Below, in pieces: positions 35,801 through 47,411 of a stretch of 64,000 bases of DNA (the first letter of the stretch is position 1; every line of letters starts with the position of its first letter). The notes beneath the pieces were generated by a model. The model was not told the origin of the DNA. It worked only from the letters and a program-made list of their open reading frames with translations, and did not search any database. The translations under genes were made by a program, and so were the position numbers. The stretch comes from Paragordius varius (taxonomy: Eukaryota; Nematomorpha), in assembly GCA_964247055.1 (NCBI GenBank), contig OZ176050.1, forward strand, positions 13,330,001 to 13,394,000, written 5' to 3'.

Positions 35801-38800
35801 ATAATATTGCAATTGAATGTATAAAAGATAGAACCAGTTTAATTTTGCTGCCTTCATCAAGTATCAGTAACTCTTCCGTTTTAATATAATGTTCTGCACA
35901 ATCAAGTAAAGCTTGTTTTGGGATAATTCCAATTATTTCTGACCCAATTATCGGGACTTTTAGTTCCTAATGCCCACCCACAAAAAATTTTTAGGATTTT
36001 TTTTAATTTAAAGGTTTAAAATTAATATTATATTGTTAAACATTTCGATTCAAATTGGGGTATCATACCCAGACAATATTTGAGTCGATATTTTTAAAAA
36101 ACTACTAAAAGAAACGGTTTTAATTTATGCTTCTATCTTAATAAAAATTTTATGAATAAATATATAAATAAAATTTTTAAAAATTGCGAATAAAACTACT
36201 TGGACTCCATTCTTATTTTAGAATTTTTGCAAAATATCGTGTTTATTTGATTCTGTGCCTAAAATAGTTTCTTTTTTATTAAAATCACATTTAACATTAA
36301 TATAAACAGAAAAAGTAATATATTTTGCATTATACTTCTATTTAGCTTATGCACACATGTCATCTTGGCTAAATTTTTATCTTTGAGATTTACCTCTCAA
36401 TTAATGTATCATATTTTTTGAATGATTTTTTATATTTCGGGTCATAATGTTATATGAGTGCAAACTTTTGCCCTGGTTTCAATTTATTATATTTTACATA
36501 ACATGTCTGAATATCTAACTACCCCAATTTGAATCGAAGGACTGAAATGAATGTAGGTGTATCCAAGTGTTAAGTTTAAAATTGAATTCATTTTCTACTT
36601 TTGCGTCTTTTAAAGCCTCTTCATATACTTTCCAGATGGGTGTTTCTTGATAATTGAGGATGTTGGTTGAAATTTGGGCCATATTATCTTCTTCCAAAAT
36701 CCAACCAATTGCTTGAACATTTTTTAACCGTCCTAACTATATTATAATCAAGCATATTACAGTAAAAATAAATTTTATACAGACAAAACGTAAAAATATA
36801 AAGACAAATACTTTTTTCAAAGCGGCTGAATTTTTTTACACTTATTTTTTTATATAATATACGCATCGTTCTGGGTTGCAAAAAAGAAATAGAAATGTAA
36901 ATTAATAGCACACAAAGAAATATATTAAAATTGAATTACATAATTGTGTAAAAAAAATCGAAAATTAAAAAAGTAAGAGTATGTTTTCAAAAAAAATATT
37001 TGTCCGTTAGTTTTCTATGTTTTGTCTGTATAGTTTTGATTTTTACTGTAATATATGATATTCTAAGAATTAATGTTAACTAAAACCGAGTTAAAAAATG
37101 AATTTAAAATTACAGTAAAGACTGAAAATATACCGACAAAACATAAAAAGATAAGGGCAAAATTTTTTTTCTAAAACAACACCATACTTTTTATATCTTG
37201 ATTTTGTATAACTCATTGTTTAAACATCAAAAAGTGAAATCGAGATATACATTATCAAAATCACTTTTATATTTTACAATTGTAACTATATATAGCTTAT
37301 CTAAGAAAAATTAAGGTTTAAAAAAAGTATGGTTTTTTGAAAAAAATTAGTTGTCTTTATAAATTTACGTTTTGTCCGTATAATTTCGATTTTTACTATA
37401 TGTTACTTCTTGTGGTCCTCTCCCACTCTCCCTTAAATTAAGTGCTATGGTATGGGCTTGTTCCTTTGTCCCCAACAAATTAATATTGAACGCAATGAGA
37501 AAATCTCGACAACCTACAATACTGGCACCCCAGGTTGGATCAAATTTCGCGGGTCCGTAGTCCGGGGCCCAAATGGGATCCTTTAACTGACCATATAAAA
37601 TTTAAAAATAAACCACCTCTTGAAAGCAGTAAAGGGCGTTACAAAATATATACCATTCACGGTTCGAATTCACCCTAAAATAAATTATGTGTTTTTTAAG
37701 ATTAAAAATTACCTTTATTTTTTAATATTTTTAAAATATGAAATTTTGTTTAAAATTAATATAATGCTGAAAAAATATTAAACTATGTCGCAAAAATATA
37801 TTTCATATTAATGATGAATTATATTATCCTGAAAACACATTTATTTTTAGGGTGAATTTGAATTGTTCAAGGGTGAATTAATCGTTAAGGAGTGAATTTG
37901 AATTGACAATGGTATATTTTATGGATAATTGGAGATTTACCGATTATTTATTAATATGTTTATATAGGATTTTTTACCTATGGTCGCTATACGAATTGGG
38001 TATACCTTAACTTTATCATAGATTTTATAAATATTTACCAAATTTGATATTACTAGGGCCCAATATAGAGGCAGTGCGGTTTTCATATAAAGGTAGCGAT
38101 GTAATTTTGTGTAATTAAACAGGATCGATCAAATCGAATACGATTTTATATTATACAGGTGAATGTGACTTTTGATATATTACAACTTGGTTTTCATCAA
38201 CAAGCTTATTCTCTAAAATACCAAGTTTCTAATTGCTAGCCTACCTCTTAATATTTAGTCTTATCCGTAATTTTTTTTAAGTTTACACGATTGTTAAAAA
38301 GTCAATTATTTAGAAATGGGAGTTATTTATATAAAGGTTTTCATAACTTGATAATTTTATAAATGAGACATCTTATAATTCTCCAACAGTCCATAAGTGG
38401 GATGCCGAAGGGGAGAATGATTATGAGTATGAAAAATCTTTACCTTTTCTGGTAAATCTTCGTATTCACCGGCTCTTATTTGTGGAACTTTGTTGCGCCA
38501 ATCTTTATCAGAAGATTTGCCATACAAATATACTGCATAAAAACAATTATTAAACGAAAATAGATATTTGATTTTATAATTTTTATAACGCAATCAAATT
38601 TAAATAATTTTGATTATGTGTGTATTTATTCTTATTGATACGATTATTATATTAGTTGAAAATGTAACTAATATATTTTTAGATTGGACTCAGAAATGCC
38701 AAATTTCACCATATGAATGCATTACGGTCTAAATCATTCAATTAATAGTAAAAACGAATATGTATTGCAATAAAATAAAATTTCATCAACTAGCAGTAAA

Positions 38801-40888
38801 CTGGTTAGATAGAATATTGTAAAGTTAACATATAAAAACTATTACCATGAGAAACTACTTGACAATATTGTTTCGAGTTTTGTAAATATATTTTGAAACA
38901 TATGATAAATATTTAATATTCTTATCTTTTGCAAAAACCACGTCATGTCCTGCATAAAAATGTGCTTAGAGTTAGATGTAAATAGGGATCTGTATTATTT
39001 ATTAGCTACGATACAATACTTATAACCGATTTTATTATAACTTACCAAATAAGTTAATTAAAGTTATTTTATATATAAGGTGTTAGGCAATTAATTTATC
39101 AAAAAATTCAAATGACATTACTGTTAAAAGCAAAATATGAATTATATAAATAGTAGTGTAATTCCATATGTATATCATACATGCATTCACTGATTGAAAA
39201 AATCGCAAATGCAGTCAAACCGGTTTAGGATTTATTTTATTTACTAATATACAACCTATAAAAAATATTTGATATATACCCGGGACATCAAGTTCATTGG
39301 CAAGTTTTTGGGCAAAAGTTTTGCTAATTTCCACACATTCTTGTATAGTTACATTTTTGATTGGAATAAAGGGTGACACATCCAACGCGCCTAATCTGGG
39401 ATGTTCTCCTATTAGTATGTAAATTGAGCAGGTAACGACGAGGGTTTGCAATGTAAACGATGTGGAAATCGTCGTAAAATATACGTTATAAATAATTAAA
39501 AAATACAATATCTATAGTGTCAAATATATTTTTGAGCAATCAAGTCGTTATTAATAAAATATTTTTTTAAACAACTTTAAAATGCAGTGGCGTTTTTATC
39601 CGCTAACGGATAATTGAATTATAAAACGTGCGGTTTCATTCGTTATCTTTTATGTGGCGCTTTGTTTTTACTTTTACAACATATTATAAATCATAACGGA
39701 AATGGATTAATTATATTGAATTCACCTATAAACATAATTAATATGTTTTATCATACATCATTTACTTCATTTAAAGATTATATTTTAATCAATGAATTCG
39801 AAAATTTGAAATTTTTTATAATACTGTCACTTTAATCATTACTCAATAATTATTTAAACCGAGATATTTTTTAAATATGATATTCATATATTTATGTAAA
39901 TTAAACCAACATGAAATCAGATTTGAAAAAGGAATTATAATAAATTTTGAAGCCTATTTTAAAAAATATTTACAAAAAAGCTAACCTTTTTGCTTAGTCA
40001 TATCAATTAATTTGTGGGCTAATTTCGATGCCGCTAATGCGCCTTCTAAAACGGCTTCGGGCGTGCCTGCAAAAGTATAGATTGTTCGATGGGTCGAATA
40101 ACCAGCATTCGTATCCAACAAAAGACAACCCGGTATCTTTGATGCTTCATGACTAATTTCTTCTATGACCTAGGTTGTTTTAAGTAAAAATTATTTATAT
40201 TTTTTATTGAAATTATTTGTAAAATATTAAAAGAATATTATTTTAAAATAATTTAGTCATTCATCTTTTATGAATTGAAAATGAATTGGATGTTTAAAAT
40301 TTGGAATCAAAACTGAATTGAAACAATTTTTGGATAATATATTCTTATATTATTTTGAAATGATTTTTTTAAACTTTTAATTATAATAATTGACATGGTA
40401 ATCCGTATTGAAAAAAAATAAAAATTGTTTGTTGACCATATTAATAAAGGAAGTTTTAAAAAAAAATTAACTGTAATTAATACGTGATTTTAATAATTAT
40501 ACCTTTTTATTTCGACCTTCAGAGAAATTAGGTACCCAAAGAATTATTTTATCCATGGGATGAGATGCTTGATAATAATCCTTTGAAGACTCTAAAATAG
40601 TCCTGGAAATCTGAGAATCGATGTTTTTACCTGTGAAAGATTATATTATTCAAACGATTTGATAAATACTCATGATATATGATAACACAAGATGATTGAT
40701 TATTTTTGAGGAAAAAATGCTAATTTATTAAACCTACTTTTTTAGCAAATATATATGTAAAGAAAAAACTCAAAAAGATGTTTTAAAAAAGGTTATTTTA
40801 GCATGAAAAAATTTACAAACTTACCATGTAATGTTAATAAAACAAGATGTAGCAACAAGGTTAAACCATTTTTCATATGTAAATACAT
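32869..40888 (-). CDS. FTCD: Formimidoyltransferase-cyclodeaminase
   Basis: Fourteen minus-strand exons: 40888-40825, 40630-40503, 40169-39986, 39408-39280, 38532-38444, 37586-37407, 36736-36599, 35966-35835, 35738-35680, 35047-34918, 34845-34646, 34207-34072, 33167-33072, 32943-32869; about 579 residues. The transferase half shows [28 protein letters not shown], the active-site [48 protein letters not shown] and [18 protein letters not shown]. The cyclodeaminase half shows [45 protein letters not shown] and YNVLINL. The enzyme moves the formimino group from formiminoglutamate to tetrahydrofolate and then deaminates it (histidine breakdown). Exon 1 adds a hydrophobic leader ([18 protein letters not shown]) absent from the usual cytosolic enzyme. 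A conventional start also exists at [11 protein letters not shown]. Introns are heavily filled by MITEs. Confidence 0.95.
33240..34066. repeat. Tc1-like MITE family 2, copy e, split by family 1 insertion (FTCD intron 12)
   Basis: The right half matches other family 2 copies (AAGGTTTAAAAAAA, then TTTGTCTTTATAATTTC). The left half retains GAAATAGAGATGTAAATT as in copy c. The family 1 element at 33338-33955 lies between them. The right terminus begins at about the 6th nucleotide of FTCD intron 12 (donor at 34071). The left boundary is approximate. Confidence 0.6.
33338..33955. repeat. MITE family 1, copy 7, long variant (FTCD intron 12)
   Basis: Termini TATATACCATTTGCAC and TGTAATGGTATA with four right-side iterations. 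The left half and core differ: repeated AAGTTGGTCC units and a ~600-bp length instead of ~280. It is a divergent or chimeric member nested in a family 2 element. Confidence 0.65.
36036..36573. repeat. TTAA-flanked MITE family 3 (FTCD intron 7)
   Basis: Starts TTAAACATTTCGATTC and ends with AATTTGAATCGAAGG, then AAGTGTTAA. It fills 538 of the 632 bp of FTCD intron 7 and ends 25 bp from the donor. Very similar to 48302-48850. Confidence 0.75.
36760..37048. repeat. Tc1-like MITE family 2, copy c (FTCD intron 6)
   Basis: Starts CAGTAAAAATAAATTTTATA and ends GTTTTGATTTTTACTG, each flanked by TA. Lies 23 bp from the exon 7 acceptor. Confidence 0.8.
37113..37398. repeat. Tc1-like MITE family 2, copy d (FTCD intron 6)
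   Basis: Starts CAGTAAAGACTGAAAATATA and ends ATTTCGATTTTTACTA, each flanked by TA. Its end is 8 nt inside the 5' splice site of FTCD intron 6 (donor at 37406). With copy c it makes up about 86% of the intron. Confidence 0.8.
37647..37917. repeat. MITE family 1, copy 8 (FTCD intron 5)
   Basis: TATATACCATTCACGG at the left and GACAATGGTATAT at the right; about three right-side iterations; begins 61 bp from the exon 6 acceptor. Confidence 0.8.
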
Positions 40889-41936
40889 ATTCTAAAATAT
40901 TTAGCGAAGATTTTTATATTATTTTTATATGAAAAATTGGTGGTCAAAATAAAAAAATGCTTAAATTAAAATTAGAAAAAAATATTTAAAGATCAAATCT
41001 GGTCAGTCAAAATTTTCTATTAAAGAACCATAATTTGACAAGTATTGTTTAGTTAAGTAGACGAATTGATTATTATTATATAGAAGTTTTTATGTCAAAT
41101 TTTGAAAAAAGATTAAATTAAATCGAACTCAAGATTTAGGTATAAAATGGTGTAAAATTTCAATTGAAAGCTTAATTGTATGGCCTTAAACGTATATGTA
41201 TATGATAATTAAATAATGGTTAAAAAATGAGCAAAGAACTAAATGGGCGCTTGCTAAGTAGTAATTAATATTGTAATTTTAAGGGTGCATGCACATAATA
41301 AGTCTGCTAATTTTTAGGTAAAAACTAGAACAAAATTAGGAGGTAAAAACTATTTAAATTAAAGTTCCTACAGGTAAGCAATATATTTATAGATTAGACA
41401 TTGCTTAAATGTGAGTTTTATATGCTTGATGTCAAGATGTTTTAAATAAAAGTTAGAGGTTGTGGTAAAATGTTGGCGGGACTTAATTCAAGTTTTTTTG
41501 GGTGACTTCCGGATTGATTTAGTAATTATTGACTTTTTTAAGTTTTAATGAACTTAAAATAGTAATTTATTTTAGAAGATGTTGATTAGATCCAATTGAA
41601 AGCTATAATTTGATTTAGACCAGGGGTGTCCAACACAAATGGCTTCACGGGCGGCATTTTGGGATTAAAAATTTTGGGAGGCCTTCATTCGCAAAATATA
41701 TGGGCATTAACAAATATATTCTTAAAGTAAACATAAGACTTTAAAAACTACTATTTAATTTAACATTTTTTGTTAGTTTATTGCCAAACGGGAAGATTTA
41801 TTTAGAAAAATTGTTAAAAAAAATAATTAAAATTGGATTTCGTTTGTTAATAAAATTTCACGCGGGATACATAAATATTTTGGAGGGGCGCATATTGGCC
41901 TTTACTTGATGAATTTAATAAAAATATTAAAAAAAC
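40889..41936. other. FTCD upstream region and hAT-like fossil end
   Basis: AT-rich. In-frame TAG lies just before FTCD ATG 40888. From 41631 the sequence CAGGGGTGTCCAACACAAAT looks like a hAT terminus; a right terminus was not found before the tRNA. No gene seen. Confidence 0.4.
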
Positions 41937-42009
41937 TGTTTCCGCCCAGGATCGAACTGGGGACCTTGTGCGTGTTAAGCACACGTGATAACCACTACAC
42001 TACGGAAAC
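41937..42009 (-). tRNA. tRNA-Val (AAC anticodon)
   Basis: The minus strand folds into a full cloverleaf: acceptor stem GTTTCCG/CGGAAAC, A box TAGTGTAGTGG, anticodon arm TGTGC-TTAACAC-GCACA with anticodon AAC, and B box GTTCGATCC. The discriminator is A. A T6 tract shortly downstream on the minus strand serves as the RNA polymerase III terminator. It is intron-less, 73 nt, and closely resembles animal tRNA-Val(AAC). Confidence 0.97.
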
Positions 42010-42659
42010 TTGAAATAATGGTAAATATTTAAATTTATATAATACAAAATTGTACTATCGTATTCTACATCTTTTTCTGGATAACCTCTAAATCTTATCT
42101 TAATTATGAGCGCTATGTTGATCAGGGCATTATAAACTTCTACCGGATTTAACAACACATATTTAAGGGCAATTAAGGTTGTTTTGTTAAAAAAGAAAGG
42201 AATTAGATTATAATGTAATGTTCACGGACATCTCTTAATATAAACTCAAATTGAACAATTTAGCCGCTTTGTAGAAGGTTTAGGAATATAGAGGGGCCAT
42301 AGGCATTCGACTAAAATTTTTCAAAAGAGAAAATTTACATTTTATAATATTTGTGAAAAATTGCAGGCTGTATTAGTAAAATGTTATATATGAGATAAAA
42401 ATGTAATCAAACAATCAATCAGTGTAGGTAAGGTTAATTCATCATTTACAGTTTAAGTCAAAAATGTTATAAATATAAAATACGGATGAGTGTGTTGCTC
42501 TTGTCGAATTCGATATTTTAAATATTATTGGAATTTAATTTGAGTTCAATGGCAAAAATATAATTTGCATCCTTAGCCCATGGAGATCTTTAATTTAAAC
42601 CAATTATCGGCCATCAAATTTATATGTAATAGGGATACAATTCGATTTTAAACATACGA
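42010..42659. other. AT-rich intergenic DNA, no gene seen
   Basis: Upstream of the tRNA (minus strand); nothing recognisable. Confidence 0.4.
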
Positions 42660-42667
42660 TCCTAAGC

Positions 42668-44324
42668 CAGGGCTTCTTAAACTATGGGTCGCGGCGTAGC
42701 AAAATTATGAGATCGCGAGTGATAAAAATACATATAACAAAAAATCTTTTTTAATTTGTAAAAATATTGTTATAAAGAAAAATAACAATCATCGTAGATA
42801 AATATATCATATAATCTCCTGGTTCAGAAAGACTGTTTATACCAACATTTCTGTTCCGATCATTATAATCTATATATTTATAAAAATGGAAAATGCTGGC
42901 TTTGTGATCTCTTTCCGGAAAACCGGTAGACCCATTCAAATCCAAATGTCAAAAAAATATAATCATTAATGAATGCCCCGACAATAGCTTCACCCTTTTT
43001 TTGAATTAGGCTCCCAGTTCGTGTCCACACAAAGTAAAAAACGTGTTTTTTAAAAACAGAAGTTCAGGAAAATCGTGTCTTTGAGACAATTTTCCGGAAA
43101 ACGTGATGGACCATTTGATCTGAAATTTGATTATTTTAGTTTTTTCGATTGCGCCGAACCTAGCCGGCTTAATTTTTTAATTTAGGCTTTCTTTTTACCC
43201 GTTCCCCCCGTAAAACGCCATTTTTTTCTAAAAAAACTAAATAATTTTTGCCAAGGGTATGAGACCGTTAAAATTCACTGAGGATTCGAATTATTCTCTG
43301 TTAAAAGGCAAAAATTTTAGTCTTGCGTTTTTTTAAAAATTGGCTGCTGGGTAAACAGATAGCCGCTAAAACTGCGCCACTACTAATTTACAGAAAATTT
43401 ATGAAGCTATATGAGATCATTAAAAGCTGGAAATATTACCGGTAACTAGGTAAAATTTAAGGTCATTTTATTAGCCGTTAATTTGGGCCTTTATGCCCTA
43501 AAACGCCATCATATAACGATTATTTAGTGTTGAGGTATTTTTTCGAATAACTCGTGAGACGATGGTATCAAAGATGATTCCAAATATTTGCCCTATAAGG
43601 CAAAGAATTTAACTCAGCGCTTTTTCCATAAAGGTCTATGGGTAGGGGTCTACCGGTTTAAAACTGACACGCCATACTAGGCGTAGTTTTAAAGCTAATT
43701 TTCAAAAAAATAAGAAGCCATACGAGTTTGGTTAAACACATTTCTGGGGAATTTGTATAATATCATTCTATCCTTCAAAAAGGAACCACAAATGATTTAC
43801 TTTTTATATCCCTTGATCCCAGGTGTATGAACACAATTTCAAAATAAAACTTTTAACTATAGTTTCGTAAAACGAAAATCTTAAAATAAATCCAATGATA
43901 GTTGAATATTAACTTTAATAAGGGAGGGACAGATTAAATATGGTCAATTTAGAGTAAACAATTTTTCAGCCTATGCAAAACCCGTAAAAGAATAATTAAA
44001 GACATTCTTTTTATTAAATATGTTTATTATTATATATTTATCTCCATTAACTCTATTTATTGCAATAATTATCGGTGAGACTACGCCACACCGAAGCGTG
44101 ACAGGGCCAGCTAGTATCTTGTATAAATTTACTATGAATCAGAAAATGTTATTACAAAAATTGTAGATTTATTCTTGTATCATAACCGAAATAATCCTGA
44201 TAAATATTAGCAACATTATTTTTAAGTCGAAGAAACTATTATTTTTCTTTTATATTTGTTGGGGTCGTTAAGAAACTCGCAATCATAAATGGGGTCGGGA
44301 ACTAAAAAAGTTTAAGAAGCCCTG
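42668..44324. mobile_element. Non-autonomous hAT-like element carrying a nested Helitron
   Basis: Left terminus CAGGGCTTCTTAAACT and right terminus the inverse (AGTTTAAGAAGCCCTG). Flanking 8-bp target duplications are TCCTAAGC and TCCGAAGC (one mismatch). Removing the nested Helitron (42869-44114) leaves about 410 bp, so the host element is a MITE-sized hAT derivative without a transposase. Confidence 0.8.
42869..44114 (+). mobile_element. Non-autonomous Helitron
   Basis: Begins with TCTATATATTTATAAAAATG directly after an A and ends with CTAG directly before a T, the A|T insertion rule of Helitrons. A short hairpin (CACACCGAAGCGTG) sits just upstream of the CTAG end. No Rep-helicase frame is present. 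A 5' fragment of the same family lies at 47706-48118. Confidence 0.8.
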
Positions 44325-44429
44325 TCCGAAGCCTTTTTGATCTCCCTTTTTTACCTTTTATATAATATTTTCATGAAGGAGTTGAAGAGCCATCCTTGTA
44401 TATTACAGCACACAAAAGCGTTATTTGAT

Positions 44430-45600
44430 TGAATTCTACTATTTTCACTATAGACTTTTTCCAGTGGTTAATATTTAGGTTTTATCAGGGTTCATAAGAC
44501 CCTAACTCAAACCTTTCCAAATCTATTCAATTAATTCCATTAAATTGTTTACACTTTCAGCTATAAGGGTAGTATCGTCTGCAAATATATTGATTCTCCC
44601 TGCTATTCTTACTCCAATATTTTTACTATATTATTTTCTCATTATCATTTCTCTGCATATTAAACAGATAAGTGGAATATGCAACACCCTTGTCTAACTC
44701 CTTTCAAAATATGTATGTCTTCTGTGTTGCCCGCCGATGTTTTAATAATCGCTCTTTCTTTTACATAGAGCGATGTTTCCCCCACAAGGAATCATAATTT
44801 ATCGAATCAAAGGCTTGTTTGCAATCGATAAACACATAATTCTCTAATAAACTCCCTAGATGCTTCCATTCTCATGTTTGATTAAAATGGTTTCTTTTCC
44901 TCTTATAAATCCGGCCTGATTTTCTGGTATTTGTGACTGTATAATAGTGTTCATCCTGTTTTGTAATATTTAAGCATGACCTTACTAACGTGGCTAAGAG
45001 CTATGTTTTGGTAGTTTTTGCACTGGACTACTTTAGCTTTTTTGATATTGGGAAATCCCCAGATTCGACTACCGATATCCGAAATAGAATAGGGCTGGGA
45101 AGAGAAGCGATGACCAAATTAGTAAGATCTGGAAAAACAAAAGTGTAGGAGTTGAAATCAAAAAAAAAGATTACTCAATTTTTTCTTCTCCCGGTCACCA
45201 AATATGGTTGTAAGAGCTGGATTCCCAAAAAAAGAGATAAACAAATTCTCATGGCTCAGTTTCTGGCGTAGAATGCTAGGATACACATGGAAAGTCAAAA
45301 TTAGTAATGGAAAGTTTTAACCAAACATATTAATCCTAAAACAATTATTTTAGAAAAAAATTTGCAAAGGAACTAAAACATATTTTAGTCATGTCCCGCG
45401 ATCTAATTCTCAAGAGAAAGATACCATGTTTGGGAAGGGATATGGGCAAAAGGCAAGGCTGACCACCAATGAGGTCGTTAGTGATAAAACAGGAGATTAA
45501 GATGACGTTGAATGAGTTGAATGTAGTGGTAAAAGATAGAATGAAGTAGAAATCGTAGTTTAAACTATATCCAAAAAGTCGTTAACGATTAAGGAATAAC
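44430..45600. mobile_element. LINE fragment with 5' inversion
   Basis: 44430-45045 on the minus strand carries the middle of a reverse transcriptase (ENQAGFIRGKE, FIDCKQAFDSI, VRQGC, INIFADDTTLIAES, MNPDKT). 45046-45600 on the plus strand carries the following part (TTDIRNRIGLGREAMTKL, TKYGCKSWIPKKRDKQ, FSHV-like motif, GKGYGQKAR). The halves are consecutive parts of one LINE in opposite orientation, the structure left by twin-primed reverse transcription. Many lesions; dead. Confidence 0.65.
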
Positions 45601-45655
45601 CAATCAACCAACATGAAGATTTTGAAATATCAATTTTGATAAAATTATTTAAATA

Positions 45656-46764
45656 ACACTGGACAACAAATTTTTCTGCCAATCAAGTTTTTTGCATTTT
45701 CTGATATTTAGTATCATTTTAACAGTAAATCTGAAATAAAAATTATAACTCGTTGGAAGAATTTTGTATAATTGGATTTTTTTGATTATGCGCCCTCTTT
45801 ATCAAAATTTTACTAGAAAATGTTTTTGAAAATATACAAGTGATGCCCATTTGTAATATATCATTCGAAAGAGTAATAAAAACTCTATAAAATGCATACT
45901 AATATGTATTACATCGACAGTTAGTATTGGACACAAAGAGCGACAAAAGCGCGAAGCGAGAGCATTTTTTTAAATTATCATATTTAAAAAACTAATGGAT
46001 GAAAATAGCTCAAACTTTGTTTAGATGGTGATGAATGTCTAAAAAAGATAACACAAGAAAGTTTTTTTGATTAGAACATTTTTTTATTGCTTTTATGTCA
46101 CTCAAAACAGCCATTTTTAAGTTTTTTGTTTTTTAAAAATTACCATCTCATCAATATTAATTTATTTTCTTTACGAGGCTGATAATTTCGAAATTTTAAA
46201 GATAAAAAAGGTTTAAGGTATTTTTGATCTTTTATAGCCATTATGTAATAAATTTACAGTTATAACTATGCATTTTAGTATCCACTAGGTAAAATATTTA
46301 TGATAATAATATTTATTATTAAAAAAGCAAACCAAAAGCTTTTTCAAACATTTTTAAATACTAATATAACTCTAATAATTATATTAAAATAATTTATATG
46401 ATTTTCAAATTAGTTTTTATGTGAAAATTCTTGACTTATTTAAGGATTGAAAATTTCGACCATAAATCCAAAAAACTTTTACATCTGATTGATTTAAATG
46501 ACTTACTACCATTTAAAAGTTGCAGTTTTTTGGGCTCTTTCGAATGATATTAAATACATGGCTTCATATCTAAAACTTTTAATTTTCGAAAATTCGAGTT
46601 TAATGTTAAATCAGGGCAAAAAATTATCGATAAACTCTAATATAAAAAAATTCTTGCATGCTAGCCAATTTTCTTTTCAGATATACTAATTATGTACTTT
46701 AATAAAATAATTTTTAAATTTAAGAATGGCAGTTAAAAAAAAGTTAAAATTTGTTGTCTAGTGT
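45656..46764. mobile_element. Unclassified TIR element, 1.1 kb
   Basis: Starts ACACTGGACAACAAATTTT and ends with the inverse, AAAATTTGTTGTCTAGTGT (one mismatch). The interior has no transposase frame; a GC-richer motif GCGACAAAAGCGCGAAGCGA lies near 45938. Superfamily not assigned. Flanks AATA and AATT do not give a clear duplication. Confidence 0.6.
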
Positions 46765-47411
46765 AATTTTATTAATATCACCATAATCGTACCAAAATAT
46801 TAAATTTACTTATATATTATTTTTTTAATATTTCAAAAATACTATCCCTTGAAATGAGTAACCGAATTTTTAATTAACGGCCAATACCCGTTAATAAATG
46901 TAACAAAAGCTTTACAAAAGTGTTTACAAAGGATTGGATTATTTGAGTTTTAATTTTACTCTTTACAATAAAATATGTTGCAAATAAAAGTATATAAATA
47001 ATTTTTAGGGAATTTTGAATTTCCGAATATTTAACAGACTAAGCTACAATTCAATCAAATCTTTGGTTTATAGTTAAATCGCGCGACTAATTTTCCTCAG
47101 ACCAATAAGTTTCATGCAATTTAATTTAACTTACTGATATAACCAAAAGTTTATCTAGTGTGATAACCTTAAAATTAAAAATAGCGCTATGCAAACAATT
47201 TCATGTATATTTGTCATAAGGACCTACGAGTTTTTAATTGAAACCATCAATATGAGGTTTTGGTACAAAAAAATTTATAATATTATTAAAAATATTTTTT
47301 TAGAATATTAATCTATAGATAAATCATTAACTTTATATTTTTTTTAAATCAGAAGAGTTAAGATAAGGCAATTTTATTAAAATTATAACCTATTTTACAA
47401 TCATTACATTT
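46765..47411. other. 3' flank of the kelch gene, no gene seen
   Basis: AT-rich; nothing recognisable. Confidence 0.4.

Noticed and set aside
46498-46689. 63-codon + strand frame
   Set aside because: Lies within the TIR element, no homology or splice context.
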